Part shown: positions 21,181-30,981 of the stretch, piece by piece | Layout: every line of letters starts with the position of its first letter | How positions within the stretch are numbered: position 1 is the first letter of the stretch | From: Meconema thalassinum | Lineage: Eukaryota; Arthropoda; Insecta; Orthoptera; Tettigoniidae | DNA: 64,000 nucleotides | Direction: 5' to 3' | Assembly: GCA_946902985.2 (NCBI GenBank) | Contig: OX336389.2 | Coordinates: forward strand, 1,079,467,788-1,079,531,787 | The notes under the pieces: model-generated | The model's database searches: none | What the model was told of the DNA's origin: nothing | Seen by the model: the letters and a program-made list of their open reading frames with translations, nothing else | Program-made: the position numbers and the translations under genes

Positions 21181-21430
21181 TTTTTTAGTTCAACATTATA
21201 AAAAATAAAATTATAACACACTTACTTTATCTTAGTAATGTGGCAATGTGAACGACTTGGTAAGGATAACAACTGAACGTGAAGACGTTAAGCGAACGAC
21301 TAATACACGAGCTTTGACAGTCTGCTGTATCCCCACTGACAGGCAGTGTTGCCAGTCTGTTGAACTACCGGCATAAAATATACCCATCAATATATATAAA
21401 GCACAAAGTTTGTCTGTCTGTCTGTTTGTC

Positions 21431-23216
21431 TGTTATGTATACAAATCTACACCGTTCCACCGATCTGAACCAAAATTTGTATACTTACCCTTTGGAACAC
21501 TGCGGGTAACCCTGTCTACTTAAAATTTCGGACAGACACCCCATTCCCTGCATTTAGGCCCTTTGGTCCAAATCTACACCGTTTCACCGATCAGAACGAA
21601 AATTCGTATTCTTACCCTTTGGTACCCTGCGAGTAACACTGTCTGCTTGAAATTGCGGACAGACCACTCCATTCCCTGCATTTAGGCCCTTTGGCACAAA
21701 TCTACACCGTTTCACCGATCAGAACCAAAATTTGTATACTTACCCTTTGGAACCCTGCGAGTAACACTGTCTGCTTGAAACTGCGGACAGACGACTCTAT
21801 TCCCTGCATTTAGGCCTTTTGGCCCAAATCTACACAGTTTCACCGATCTCAACCAAAATTTGTATATTTACCCTTTGGAACACTGCGACTAACACTGTCT
21901 ACTTGAAATTGCGGAGAGGCTACTCCATCCCCTGCATGTAGGCCCTTTGGCACAAATCTACACCGTTTCGCCGATCTGAACCAAAATTTGTATACTTACC
22001 CTTTGGAACCCTGCGAGTAACGCTGTCCACTTAATATTTCGGACAGACCACCCCATTTCCTGCATTAAGGTCCTTTGGCACAAATCTACACCGTTTCACC
22101 GATCAGAACCAACATTCGGATACTTACCCTTTGGTATCCTGCGAGTAACACTGTCTGCTTCAAATTGCGGACAGACCACTCCATTCCCTGCATTTAGGCC
22201 CTTTGGCCCAAATCTACACTGTTTCATCGATCTCAACCAAAATTTGTATATTTACCCTTTGGAACACTGCGACTTACACTGTCTGCTTGAAATTGCGGAG
22301 AGGCCACTCCAACCCCTGCATTTAGGCCGTTTGGCACGAATCTACACCGTTTCACCGATCTGACCCAAATTTTACATACTTACCCTTTGGAACCCGACAA
22401 GTAACACTGTTCACTTTAAACTTCAGACAGACCACACTATTCCCTGCTTTTTGGCCCTTTGGCACAAATCTACACCGTTTCACCGATCTGAAACAAAATG
22501 TGTATACTTGCCCTTTGGAACCCTGCGAGTAACATTGCCTGAATGAAAATTATGACAGAACACTCCATTCCCTGCATTTAGGCCCTTTGGCACAAATCTA
22601 CACCTTTTCCCCAATCTGAACCAAAATATGTACACTTACCCTCTGGAACCCTCAGAGTAACACTGTCTTCTTGAAATTTCGGACAGACCATTCCATTCTC
22701 CGCATTTAGGCCCTTTGGCGCAAATCTACATCGTTCACCGATCGAAAACAAAACGTTTATACTTACCCTTTGGAACCCGATGAGTAACACTGTCCACTTA
22801 AAATTTCGGACAGACCACTCCATTCCCTGCATTTAGGCCCTTTGGCTCATATCTACATCGTTTCACCGATCTGAACCTAAATGTGTATACTTTCCCCTTG
22901 AAAACCCGACGAGTAACACTGTCCACTTAAAACTTTGCACAGACCACTCCATTCCCTGCATTTAGGCCCTTTGGCAAAAATCTACCCTGTTTCACAGATC
23001 TGAACCCAATTTTACATATTTACCCTTTGGAACCCGGCGAGTAGCACTGTCGACATCAAATTTCGGACAGACCAATCTATTCCCTGCATTTAGGCCCTTT
23101 GTCACAAATCTACTCGGTTTCACCGATCTGAACCAAATTTGACATACTTACCCTTTGGAACCCGATCAGTAACACTGTCCACTTGAAATTTCTGACATAC
23201 CACTCCATTCCCTGTA
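21431..23216. repeat. 127-bp minisatellite, about 14 copies
   Basis: Units begin near 21442, 21574, 21700, 21826, 21953, 22080, 22207, 22335, 22460, 22590, 22720, 22840, 22975 and 23105, a mean period of about 127-128 bases. Each holds AAATCTACACCGTTTCACCG, CTTACCCTTTGGAACCC and CCCTGCATTTAGGCCCTTTG. Units differ by roughly 5-15%. There are no unique spacers, so this is not a CRISPR-like array. ORFs found across it are by-products. Confidence 0.93.
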
Positions 23217-23219
23217 TTT

Positions 23220-23720
23220 AGCTCAGGAATTCCTCGGGGTTGCCAGCTTCCTAACTCACCAGCCATGAGCCCTTGAGGGTGTACCAGAAGTGGTGGGGCT
23301 ACACACACCCTGCCTCTTTGAGGGCCTTGAGCAGAAGACAGGAGATATGGAAATGAAAAGAAGGCAGACCCCGCGAAGAATGAGGGCATCAGGAAAGATG
23401 AGACAACGGCCAATAAGGCGGGAAATTGAAAGACTCCCTAATACAGTCGGGGTCGGAAGAGAACAAGAGTTGACGAAGGGAGGCCGATAGGAAAGAGAAC
23501 TCAAAGGAGCCCGGCACCAGGAAGTAGAAGCGATGCCAAACTCAGCTGGGGTCCCGTGGTCGCCAACCCACGTCCCACAAGTTGTGAGATCCTGGGGGGG
23601 GGGGGTTGAGTTGTGAGAATAGCTTGCTGATTCATCGCGAGGTGACATGAGAGGACTTTCCAGAGCCCGCCGTTTTATCTGCTCTCTATGCTGATGCCAG
23701 CACAGGGCCGTTGCTCAAGC
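23220..23720. repeat. unclassified repeat fragment with G-run
   Basis: Related in part to 17440-17480 (shared AGCTCAGGAATYCC motif). It contains a run of about ten G at 23597-23607. Overlapping ORFs of 97 and 130 codons are low-complexity and do not look like a protein. Confidence 0.4.
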
Positions 23721-24009
23721 CACTGTGGTGTTGCGAAAGAGTGAGTGATTCCCCGGCCAATCTAAATACGACGGGGAACCCCGAACGTGTGTCATCATAT
23801 TTCGTCATCATCTGCGATCATCTCAGGTTAGTGCAGCTTGGACCCATATTATTTGCCGAGCAGTACGCCATTAGCTCTTTCACTAGACGCATCGAGTACA
23901 GGCCTAAGCCAGAAAATAAGGTTGAGACTTTGGAAGACATCGAAGCTTGACATCTGAATTACCTATATCAGTTTTAAAATTACACCATGTTCGTTTAGTA
24001 ATCATTTTT

Positions 24010-24540
24010 TCATTACCTTATTATTATCATCATAAGTGCAAATGACCTAGATGTTACGCGCATCATACCACTAATCACCGCCGCATAAAGTCTTTCTCGA
24101 CTCTGATTTTTAAAATATTTATTTTTATTACAGTTCATTGTGTACATTATAAGTTGAAGTGTCAATTCAATACCGGTAGTAGTTTCCCTTATCATCCTCA
24201 TCATAAGGGCAAATGACCTAGATGTTACGCCCATTAGACTACACCATTAATCACCACACACAATACGTCTTCCTCACCTGTGAATTTAAAAAAATCTATT
24301 ACGGTAGTTTGTAAGTTTGACGTGTCAATTCAACAGTAGTTTTCATTATCATCCTTATTTTTTTTTGCGTATGGCTTTTAGTGCCGGGAGTGTCCGAGGA
24401 CATGTTCGGCTCGTCAGTTTTTGTAGCTGCTTCGAGACGGACACCCAATGGGTGAGCTACAATCAAAAGGGCAAATGACCTAGATATTACGCCCTCATTG
24501 TCTTTGGGGCAAATGACCTAGATTTTAAGTCCATTATATT
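24010..24540. repeat. tandem repeats with GGGCAAATGACCTAGAT core
   Basis: Two units of about 180 bases (near 24020-24195 and 24205-24355), each starting ATCATCATAAG.GCAAATGACC and later CGTCTTYCTC and GTGTCAATTCAA. The core recurs near 24470 and 24505. A different short repeat starting TATGGCTTTTAGTGCCGGGA interrupts at about 24370-24460. Confidence 0.7.
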
Positions 24541-24751
24541 TCTAAGGAGACTTTGAGACATTATCATCATTCCACCGGGCGAAGCCGGGTACTACTGCTT
24601 GTATATTATAAAATGTCACCTAAGTTACCGGTACTGCAAATGAACTGACAAAATCTCTGTATCCTATAGCCTATTTAAAAAATCATGTTGTTATTCTCAT
24701 TTTCTTACATTCCTCCATCTTATCTTTTATAAGTTACTATGAAGTATTATA

Positions 24752-25071
24752 GTGGCCGGCCCCGTGGTGTTGAGGTAGCGCGCCTGCCTCTCAGCCTGAG
24801 GCCCCGGGGTCGATTCCCAGCTCCGTCATGGATTTTAGAAACTGACGTGAGGGCTGGAACGGGGTGCACTCAGCCTCGTGAGGACAATTGAGTAGCTGTC
24901 TGACAGTGAGGCAGCGCCCCGATCACGAAAACCAAGATTAACGGCCGAGGGGACCCGATGCACTGATCACGCGTCACCCCAATATCTGCAGGCCAAGTGG
25001 CTGGGCAGCGGTCGCTTGGTAGGCCTAGGCCCTTCACGGGCTGTAGTGCCAGGGGTTATTATGATTATTAT
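24752..25071 (+). mobile_element. tRNA-derived SINE with 14-bp target duplication
   Basis: 320 bp. The head reads GGCCGGCCCCGTGGTGTTGA, with a B-box-like GGTCGATTCCC about 45 bases on, and the end has an ATTATTATGATTATTATT tail. The flanks TATGAAGTATTATA (24738-24751 and 25072-25085) are identical, proving a precise insertion. This type copies by borrowing LINE enzymes. No ORF. Confidence 0.92.
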
Positions 25072-25158
25072 TATGAAGTATTATAAGTAGTAAATTTCTG
25101 TAATTGTCCATCTACATATAACCCTAATATGCTAGGCAAAAGAGGTTCCTTCTATGTA

Positions 25159-25350
25159 AATAAGTTTGTAGTTATACGTGACCGTTAATCTCGCGATCAT
25201 GAGCTACGGGACCTCCTTTTAACGTGGAATGCGAACCACAAGACATGGCATTTCACTTTGAAAATCTCACATGCATTGACCGGAAATTGAACCCGGTCCG
25301 CCGTGGCGAGAGGCCAACAGTTTGACCGCTGCGCCACCACTCCCCTGTTT
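25159..25350 (-). mobile_element. tRNA-derived SINE, complete, 10-bp target duplication
   Basis: On the minus strand the head reads GGGGAGTGGTGGCGCAGCGG (A-box region) with GGGTTCAATTTCC as a weak B box. The target duplicate CTTCTATGTA is at 25149-25158 and 25351-25360. Its body is shared with 17812-17947. Confidence 0.88.
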
Positions 25351-25360
25351 CTTCTATGTA

Positions 25361-25628
25361 TTGGACAGTCAATAATAATGATAATAATAATAATGTAATA
25401 TGATATATTGGATATAATGCAAACCTCTTTATAAAATTGGTTATGTTGGAGTTGATTTAGCGATATTACTGTTCAGTAACTAGTATCCACATCAATAATA
25501 GGTTGTTGTACGTACATAGTTATCATGATATATCTTATAAAATATGTTGTTGATGTATATCTTTAAAAATTAATAGGGATCAGTAGTGAATATGAATATA
25601 TGAGGTGTCCCATTATGTTTTTCATGAT
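25361..25628. other. AT-rich spacer, no gene
   Basis: AATAAT-type simple sequence near 25375-25400, then AT-rich sequence with no ORF or recognisable repeat end. Confidence 0.6.
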
Positions 25629-25637
25629 TAAGTATTG

Positions 25638-25823
25638 TTAATATTAATAACGTTATTGATTTTACGTCCCTTTTAACTACTCTGGCTTTTAGAGACGCTG
25701 GGGTGCCGGAATTTTGCCCCGAAGGGGATCTTTAACGTGCTAGTAAATCTACTGACACGGCTCCCTCGCATTTGAGCACCCTCCAGCAAGCGAGAGCATT
25801 ACCGCTGAGCCACGCAGCCAGTC
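25638..25823 (-). mobile_element. SINE with 9-bp target duplication
   Basis: On the minus strand it starts with GACTGGCTGCGTGGCTCAGC, an A-box-like tRNA head, and runs to GGGACGTAAAATCAATAACG at the other end. The target duplicate TAAGTATTG is at 25629-25637 and 25824-25832. The body contains GGCACCCCAGCGTCTCTAAA. I recognise it as a widespread insect SINE-type repeat; the family name is not certain. Confidence 0.85.
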
Positions 25824-25832
25824 TAAGTATTG

Positions 25833-26236
25833 GTAGGCGTTGTTTATATATAATTTGATCACAAGCATCTAAGAAGTAAATATTGAACATATTCTAACAA
25901 TACCTACAATGGCTAATGTTTTCGCATTTTACTGAAAAATAAAGATTTCTCCAAGATTCTATCAGGTGAGTATAATTGAATTGTTGAGAAAAATGAAGAA
26001 ACATTTCATTTATTAGTAACATTGATCATCAAGAACTTGACTAATGTAGCCCATGTCCTGGCACAATATCTTTGTTTGCTTGTGATACCTGCCCTTAGTA
26101 TAACTACTTAGGGCACTTCAAAAATTAGTGTTATTGTGATGATTGACTGTAATAGTACGGTCAATATCGTGTACTTTAGAATTTGTCTGATATAGAAAGT
26201 GTAATTAATAATAATAATAAATGTGTTATTTCAATT
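25833..26236. other. AT-rich spacer, no gene
   Basis: No recognisable coding or repeat structure apart from a short AAT run near 26206-26220. Confidence 0.55.
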
Positions 26237-26285
26237 CCTGCTTCCGCGCGAAGCGCGGGAGCAGGCGGGCCGTCGGCTAAACTAG
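26237..26285 (+). repeat. possible Helitron 3' end
   Basis: A strong hairpin at 26237-26265, CCTGCTTCCGCGCGAAGCGC and onward, folds as two GC-rich stems around a GAA loop. Sixteen bases later comes CTAG at 26282-26285 followed by T. This matches a Helitron 3' terminus, although the spacing is somewhat longer than usual. I could not find the matching 5' end. Confidence 0.35.
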
Positions 26286-26819
26286 TAGCCCTTAGGCCAT
26301 AGGATGGTTTGTTTATTGAATTATGATTGTAGCTGAAGTACGTCATAACGTACACTGGACTTTTGAGATGAATGGATGGTGGCGCAGAGGTCACCTCGAC
26401 CCGCAAAGCCGACCCCCAGGGAGGGCCCCCCACCCACACTCCGCCCAGGATGACTTCCCACTATTCCCCCATTTATTTGTTTCCAGATACAAATACAAAC
26501 ATTTATACATTGGGTAAGACACAAACAGAGCATAAAATAATAAGTACAGATATGTATAGTTCATTTGAAGTTGGGAGTTCATCTGTCCTAACAGTAGTGT
26601 CTTAATTTTTATTTGCAACAGATTGACAGGTTCAATTTCACACGAACTGTTTCTTGATGTCACTTTTGCACTATTAGGACACACGTTGCGTTGCTTTGTT
26701 TATATATAAAGACTTGTATCTGGTGGCGGAGCAGTTAATCTTGATTATTTGTACTGGTTGAAGTGGGCATGACAAGAAAAGAAACAGAGAAAATTAAGAA
26801 AAAACAAATAGTAGACAGA
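26286..26819. other. unassigned repeat-like DNA
   Basis: Contains a TTTATATATAAAG stretch at about 26698-26710 and GC-rich sequence near 26380-26460. Short ORFs (60-97 codons) overlap on both strands without recognisable content. Confidence 0.4.
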
Positions 26820-26913
26820 TATGTGGTACTGCAGTTTTAGAAAAGGAAAATGTTAGTGCAGGCTGTATGCCTATGGCTAATATTTTCCTTTTCTAAAACA
26901 GCAGTACCACATA
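26820..26913. repeat. near-perfect 37-bp stem hairpin (foldback)
   Basis: Arms 26820-26856 and 26877-26913 pair at 36 of 37 positions if one G-U pair is allowed. The 20-base loop itself contains an AGGC...GCCT mini-stem. Pairing stops sharply outside the arms. Size and shape fit a microRNA-precursor-like foldback, or a tiny inverted-repeat element. There is no evidence of expression. Confidence 0.8.
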
Positions 26914-27257
26914 GACAGCAAGCAAGCAAGCAAGCAAACCCGCAGCGCAAAGTCAGCGGGCGTGCGTTTAAAAAGCCTTTCAGCCCAATAGGGCCTTTAG
27001 AGCTGTTTAGGTAACAAAATTTTAAAATTTAACAGCACTTGTTTGGGGGGGTTTGGGTGATTACCATTATAGCTTAATTGGTCAGGGTGTGACCTTGTGC
27101 CTAGAGCACGGAAAGAGAAGAGTAATATAGAGCCAAAGGGGCGCATTTGTAGGAGAAGAGAAGAATATAAGAGAAAAGTAGGGCCAAGATAGGCTTGTAT
27201 TATCTGAGAGTTTTGAAAGAGTGTATAAGAGACCTTAGAACCAGGGGATTACAAAAT

Positions 27258-30050
27258 TTATTCAATGATGATTCTGGGACGTTTGTGTTTCGCCCCAGTA
27301 GCTTGGTAATCACCCAAGGTGTTGATTAGATGGTTGGGGTTGAGTGTAGCTTTCCTGTAGAACTTGGTGGCGTGCTTTCTGATACGAGCCTGAATGGTTT
27401 CAAGGTTATACTCCGCGTGGAGTTGGGCATTACGTTCATACCACTCAGCTCCTGACAGAGAGCGAAGAGCCTTGTTTTGCACAACTTGCAATTTCTTGAT
27501 GGTAGATGGGGCAGCATAGCCCCAAACGGAACTGGCATATTCCTTAATGGGACGTACGATTGTACGGTACGCAAGGAGTTTGTTTTTGATATGCAGGCCG
27601 CTATTGGCTCTTAAGATGGGCCAAAGCTGCGCTAGGGTCGCTTTCGCTTGATTTGCGCGTTGAGTTACTTCCTCAGCGAATGTTAGTTTGCGATCTAGCG
27701 AGATTCCCAGGTACTTAGTCTTTGTCTGCCACCTGATCACTTCGTCAAAGAAGTGGAGATCGTTAGTGGCTGTGTTTTTGACTCTTTTAGTGAAAAGAGT
27801 GGCAGAGCATTTATTAACGTTAATTTTGATGCGCCATTTTCTCAGCCAAAGTTCTAATTCATTAAGGGCGCTTTGGAGGTTGCGATCAATAACATGTGCA
27901 TTCCAGGAAGTTGTGGATATTGCAGTGTCATCTGCATACAAGTGAAGTTTGACGTTATCGGTAGAGGGGATGTCAGAGACATAGTAGTTGAATAGAGTTG
28001 GGGAGATAACGCTGCCCTGCGGTACGCCGGCTTTAATTTCCCTCAGAGAGGATTGGGCATTTTCCACTTGAACATAGAATTGTCGCTTCCTAAGGTAGGA
28101 ATTTATGATTCTGAGCAAGAAATGTGGGATTCCTTTGTGCTTGAGTTTGTATAGCAAACCACTGTGCCATACCTTGTCAATAGCACGACTGATATCAAGA
28201 AAACAAACTCCTGTCATCCTGTTTTCGTTGAACGCGCGTGTAATGATCTCAGTTAGTCTGAGAAGCTGGTGAACCGTGGAGTGGCCTTTTCGAAAGCCGA
28301 ACTGCTCGTCATTTATTAATCCGTTAGTGAATTGGGAAAGCCTGGAAAGCAGTATAGTCTCGAATAACTTCGAGATGGTGGAGAGTAAACTAATGGGCCT
28401 ATAATTTTGTGGGAAAGTGCCATCGGTGTTAGGTTTACCTATCATTATCACCTTGGCGATTTTCCAGGCTGTGGGGAAGTGAGCAAATCTAAATATTGCA
28501 TTAAAAAGTTTTGTTAGAGCTGTGAGGACGTTTTTAGTGATATTTTTGAGGAAATTAGCTGAAATATCGTCAGGGCCAGGCGCTTTACGATTTTTCAGTT
28601 TCTTTATAAGACCGAGCAGTTCTCTGGGTGTGACAAACCTGAAGTCTGGCGGTAATTCCCCCTGAAAACCCTCGCGAAGATCTCGATAAACTTCAGCAAT
28701 GAAGTCATCATCGCTAGGTTCGCGATTGGGTTCGCAGGCTTTCTCGAAAGTATCAGCCAGAGCTTCAGCTTTATCAGAATTAGTGTAGACCATTCCACGT
28801 GTGCTATGTAGGGGAGGTATGCCAGTTCGTTTTCTATTGAGTTTCCTAGCCATGCCATACATTGCGGTAGAGTCATCATTGAGCTGATTGATTTTGTTAG
28901 TCCATTCCTTGTTACGAATGTCTAGCAAGGGCGAGTGAATTTGCCTTTTGAGGTGATACCATTCGTATTTCGTGCGAAGGTCACGAGTGACTTGCCACCT
29001 ACGCCTGATCATATTCTTCCTCTTGATGAGGGATTGAAGTGTAGTTGGAATGGAGGGCGGTTTGCTGCGTCTGTGTGTGGGGCCGGTGACGGCTGTGTTG
29101 GCTGCGTGTAGGATGGATGAGGTTAATTTCTCAACAAGGTTGTCTATGTCACCCTTGTTTCGAATGCTGGGGTTACCAGCAACGGTGGTTTGTAATGTGT
29201 TTTTGTAGAGGTCCCAATTGATTTTTCGGGCATGAAGAGGGATGGCGGGATGAGAGGGAATATATTGTGAGTTAAGTGTGAGGGTTATGGGGTCGTGGTC
29301 TGAGTTGAGAGCTGAAAGGTTGTTGACTGTGATGGGGATATCCAAGTTTTTGCTGATGGCAATATCAAGGATATCCGGAAGTTTATTTGCATCGTGAGGA
29401 TAGTAAGTATAGCCAGGCGGCCCGTGGATAAGGCAATCGTGATCCTCGCAGAATTTTGCCAGCTGCCTGCCCCTGGGCTTGGTAAGCCGGCTACCCCAGA
29501 GCTGATTCTTCGCATTGAAGTCACCTGCAAGGATGACAGGAGTGCCATCCACAGGCAATACCAATGCAAGATCCTCAGGAACAAACGGGATCCCTGGAGG
29601 CCAGTAGCAGGAGACAAGCCTATAAGTACCTGAGCTGAGTTCGATATGAATGACAGTGGCTTCAAGATATTGCAAGTTGGCGGGAGTAGTAATTCTACAA
29701 TGTTTGAGCCCAGCTTTCACTAGTATGGCGGTGCCTCCGCTTGGACGATTTCCAGGTCTGTCATTTCTGTACAGCCTGTATCCGTTGAAGTATAGTTTGG
29801 TATCGGGTTTGACATCGGTTTCGCCGACCAGCACCACATCAAATTTCTTCTCTCGAAGTAGATCTTCAAGTTCGCCTTCTTGGGGTTTGAGATGCTCAAC
29901 ATTCCAAACCATAATGTTGAAGCCAGGGGGATTAGGGTCCATTGCAGAAAAAGGATGAGACGGCTTCAAGGATGATTTGCATCTTGGAGGGTGTATCAGG
30001 AGCGGTTTCGATTCTGAGTAAGGTAGATTTAATAAGGGAGATGATGTCAC
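27258..30050 (-). CDS. LINE ORF2: endonuclease and reverse transcriptase
   Basis: 930 codons without a break. The true start may be the Met at residue 37 (MDPNPPGFNIMVWNVEHL), where the endonuclease begins. The AP-type endonuclease (about 45-265) has VLVGETD with the catalytic Glu, LAGDFNAKNQLWGS, and NSDHDPI at its end. Reverse transcriptase (about 475-760) has KAPGPDDISANFL, FLDISRAIDKVWH (block A Asp), GVPQGSVISPTLFN and the catalytic box YADDTAIS. These are the hallmarks of the Jockey group. The enzyme would nick the target and copy element RNA onto the break. The stop codon overlaps AATAAA (GAATAAAT on the minus strand). Block A reads RAIDKVW where AFDKVW is usual, one replaced aromatic; otherwise key residues are present. 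Confidence 0.95.
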   Translation of the reverse strand: MTSSPLLNLPYSESKPLLIHPPRCKSSLKPSHPFSAMDPNPPGFNIMVWNVEHLKPQEGELEDLLREKKFDVVLVGETDVKPDTKLYFNGYRLYRNDRPGNRPSGGTAILVKAGLKHCRITTPANLQYLEATVIHIELSSGTYRLVSCYWPPGIPFVPEDLALVLPVDGTPVILAGDFNAKNQLWGSRLTKPRGRQLAKFCEDHDCLIHGPPGYTYYPHDANKLPDILDIAISKNLDIPITVNNLSALNSDHDPITLTLNSQYIPSHPAIPLHARKINWDLYKNTLQTTVAGNPSIRNKGDIDNLVEKLTSSILHAANTAVTGPTHRRSKPPSIPTTLQSLIKRKNMIRRRWQVTRDLRTKYEWYHLKRQIHSPLLDIRNKEWTNKINQLNDDSTAMYGMARKLNRKRTGIPPLHSTRGMVYTNSDKAEALADTFEKACEPNREPSDDDFIAEVYRDLREGFQGELPPDFRFVTPRELLGLIKKLKNRKAPGPDDISANFLKNITKNVLTALTKLFNAIFRFAHFPTAWKIAKVIMIGKPNTDGTFPQNYRPISLLSTISKLFETILLSRLSQFTNGLINDEQFGFRKGHSTVHQLLRLTEIITRAFNENRMTGVCFLDISRAIDKVWHSGLLYKLKHKGIPHFLLRIINSYLRKRQFYVQVENAQSSLREIKAGVPQGSVISPTLFNYYVSDIPSTDNVKLHLYADDTAISTTSWNAHVIDRNLQSALNELELWLRKWRIKINVNKCSATLFTKRVKNTATNDLHFFDEVIRWQTKTKYLGISLDRKLTFAEEVTQRANQAKATLAQLWPILRANSGLHIKNKLLAYRTIVRPIKEYASSVWGYAAPSTIKKLQVVQNKALRSLSGAEWYERNAQLHAEYNLETIQARIRKHATKFYRKATLNPNHLINTLGDYQATGAKHKRPRIIIE

Positions 30051-30127
30051 GGAGTGAGGGATCCGTCAGCATTTTAAAAATTTCGAAGAAATCACTGGTA
30101 GTTGAGGTGGAGCTTGTTTGAGGTTGT

Positions 30128-30970
30128 TCACCGGAGAGGGAGGGGAAGTGGGTTTGGGTGAGGGGAGGGGGGGGGGGGGGATGGAGAGGGAGGTTGGGGA
30201 GGTTCAGCGGGAGCCCCCTGGTTCATGGCGTTGGCGAAGGAAACGTTGTTACGTAGGTGGTTCCTCGGGGGGACTGGGCCTGGAGGAGCTCTTCTGGTTG
30301 CCGGTAGTCGATTGTTTTTAAAGTTGATGAGGTTGCGATATGTTTCACAACCTCTGTAGTTAGCGGTGTGTTCCTTCCCACAGTTTGCACAGGTGGGTTT
30401 GGTATTTGCTTTCTGTCGATTAGGGCACTCGGAGGCTGCGTGATTTTGTGCACAGATGACGCACTTTCTTGCACAGTGGCAACCATTTGAGGCGTGTCCG
30501 TAGGCTTGGCACTGGTAACACTGGATTGGGCCTGAGGGGCCGCGGTATTTAGTGACCACCACTGAATTGTGAAGTAGTTCAGTGAGGTTGTAAATATTGG
30601 ATTCTGTGGTGTCTGTAGAATGGCAGATAAGGAACAGAGGAAGTTTCTTGCTCCTATCAGTGGTGGAGGTGAGTTGAGCAACTCGCTCGACATTGAATCC
30701 TCGCAAGGTGAGGGCTTGGTGTATGCGTTCGGTGGACGTCGTGGGATGTAGTCCTTTGATGACCACCTTACGAAGTAGTTTGGGCTGTGAGGGGCGGGTG
30801 TGGAATTGCCCTTTAGTCGCGATGAGAAGAGAGGTGAGAAGACGGTGTTCGTCAGGGGTGGAGACCGACACCCTGACGGAGTCACTGAGATTCTTGATCT
30901 TAAAGTTAAGCTTATTGGCAACTAAGAGATCGTATAGATTGTCGAAATTGGTGACATTTTTGATGTACAC
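30128..30970 (-). pseudogene. LINE ORF1, C-terminal two thirds (Gag-like, zinc knuckles)
   Basis: 280 codons. An RNA-binding fold resembling the PRE_C2HC region comes first (VVIKGLHPTTSTERIHQAL). Three cysteine-histidine clusters follow: CYQCQAYGHASNGC, CVICAQNHAASEC and CANCGKEHTANYRGC. The tail is a proline-rich run (about residues 253-280). ORF1 proteins bind element RNA in a particle with ORF2. The start of the protein is missing because the MITE block cuts the reading frame at about 30980; the upstream part is at 33300-33497. Confidence 0.88.
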
Positions 30971-30981
30971 AGGGTGTACAA

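Larger units (their letters stand above)
21387..24601 (+). mobile_element. Helitron-like composite unit carrying a minisatellite
   Basis: Candidate 5' end A|TCAATATATATAAAGC at 21387, followed by a GTCTGTCTGTCTG stretch. Candidate 3' end is a small GC hairpin, CCGGGCGAAGCCGGG, then TACTACTG and CTTG|T at 24598-24601. Helitrons usually begin TC, end CTRR just after a hairpin, and insert between A and T. Here the last four bases are CTTG rather than CTAG and the hairpin has lost one base. Inside are the 127-bp array, a debris block (23220-23710) and short tandem repeats. No Rep/helicase gene is present, so it would be non-autonomous. The two ends could belong to different copies. Confidence 0.45.

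Noticed and set aside
21431..23216. CRISPR-like array of spaced repeats
   Set aside because: Every 127-bp unit is repeated throughout, without unique spacers, and the sequence is clearly eukaryotic. It is a minisatellite.
26176..26684. Several GC-rich ORFs
   Set aside because: They are mutually overlapping shadows across a hairpin and GC-rich repeat with no protein signature.
29285..29958. Plus- and minus-strand ORFs of 79-126 codons
   Set aside because: Shadows of the intact LINE ORF2 in other frames.
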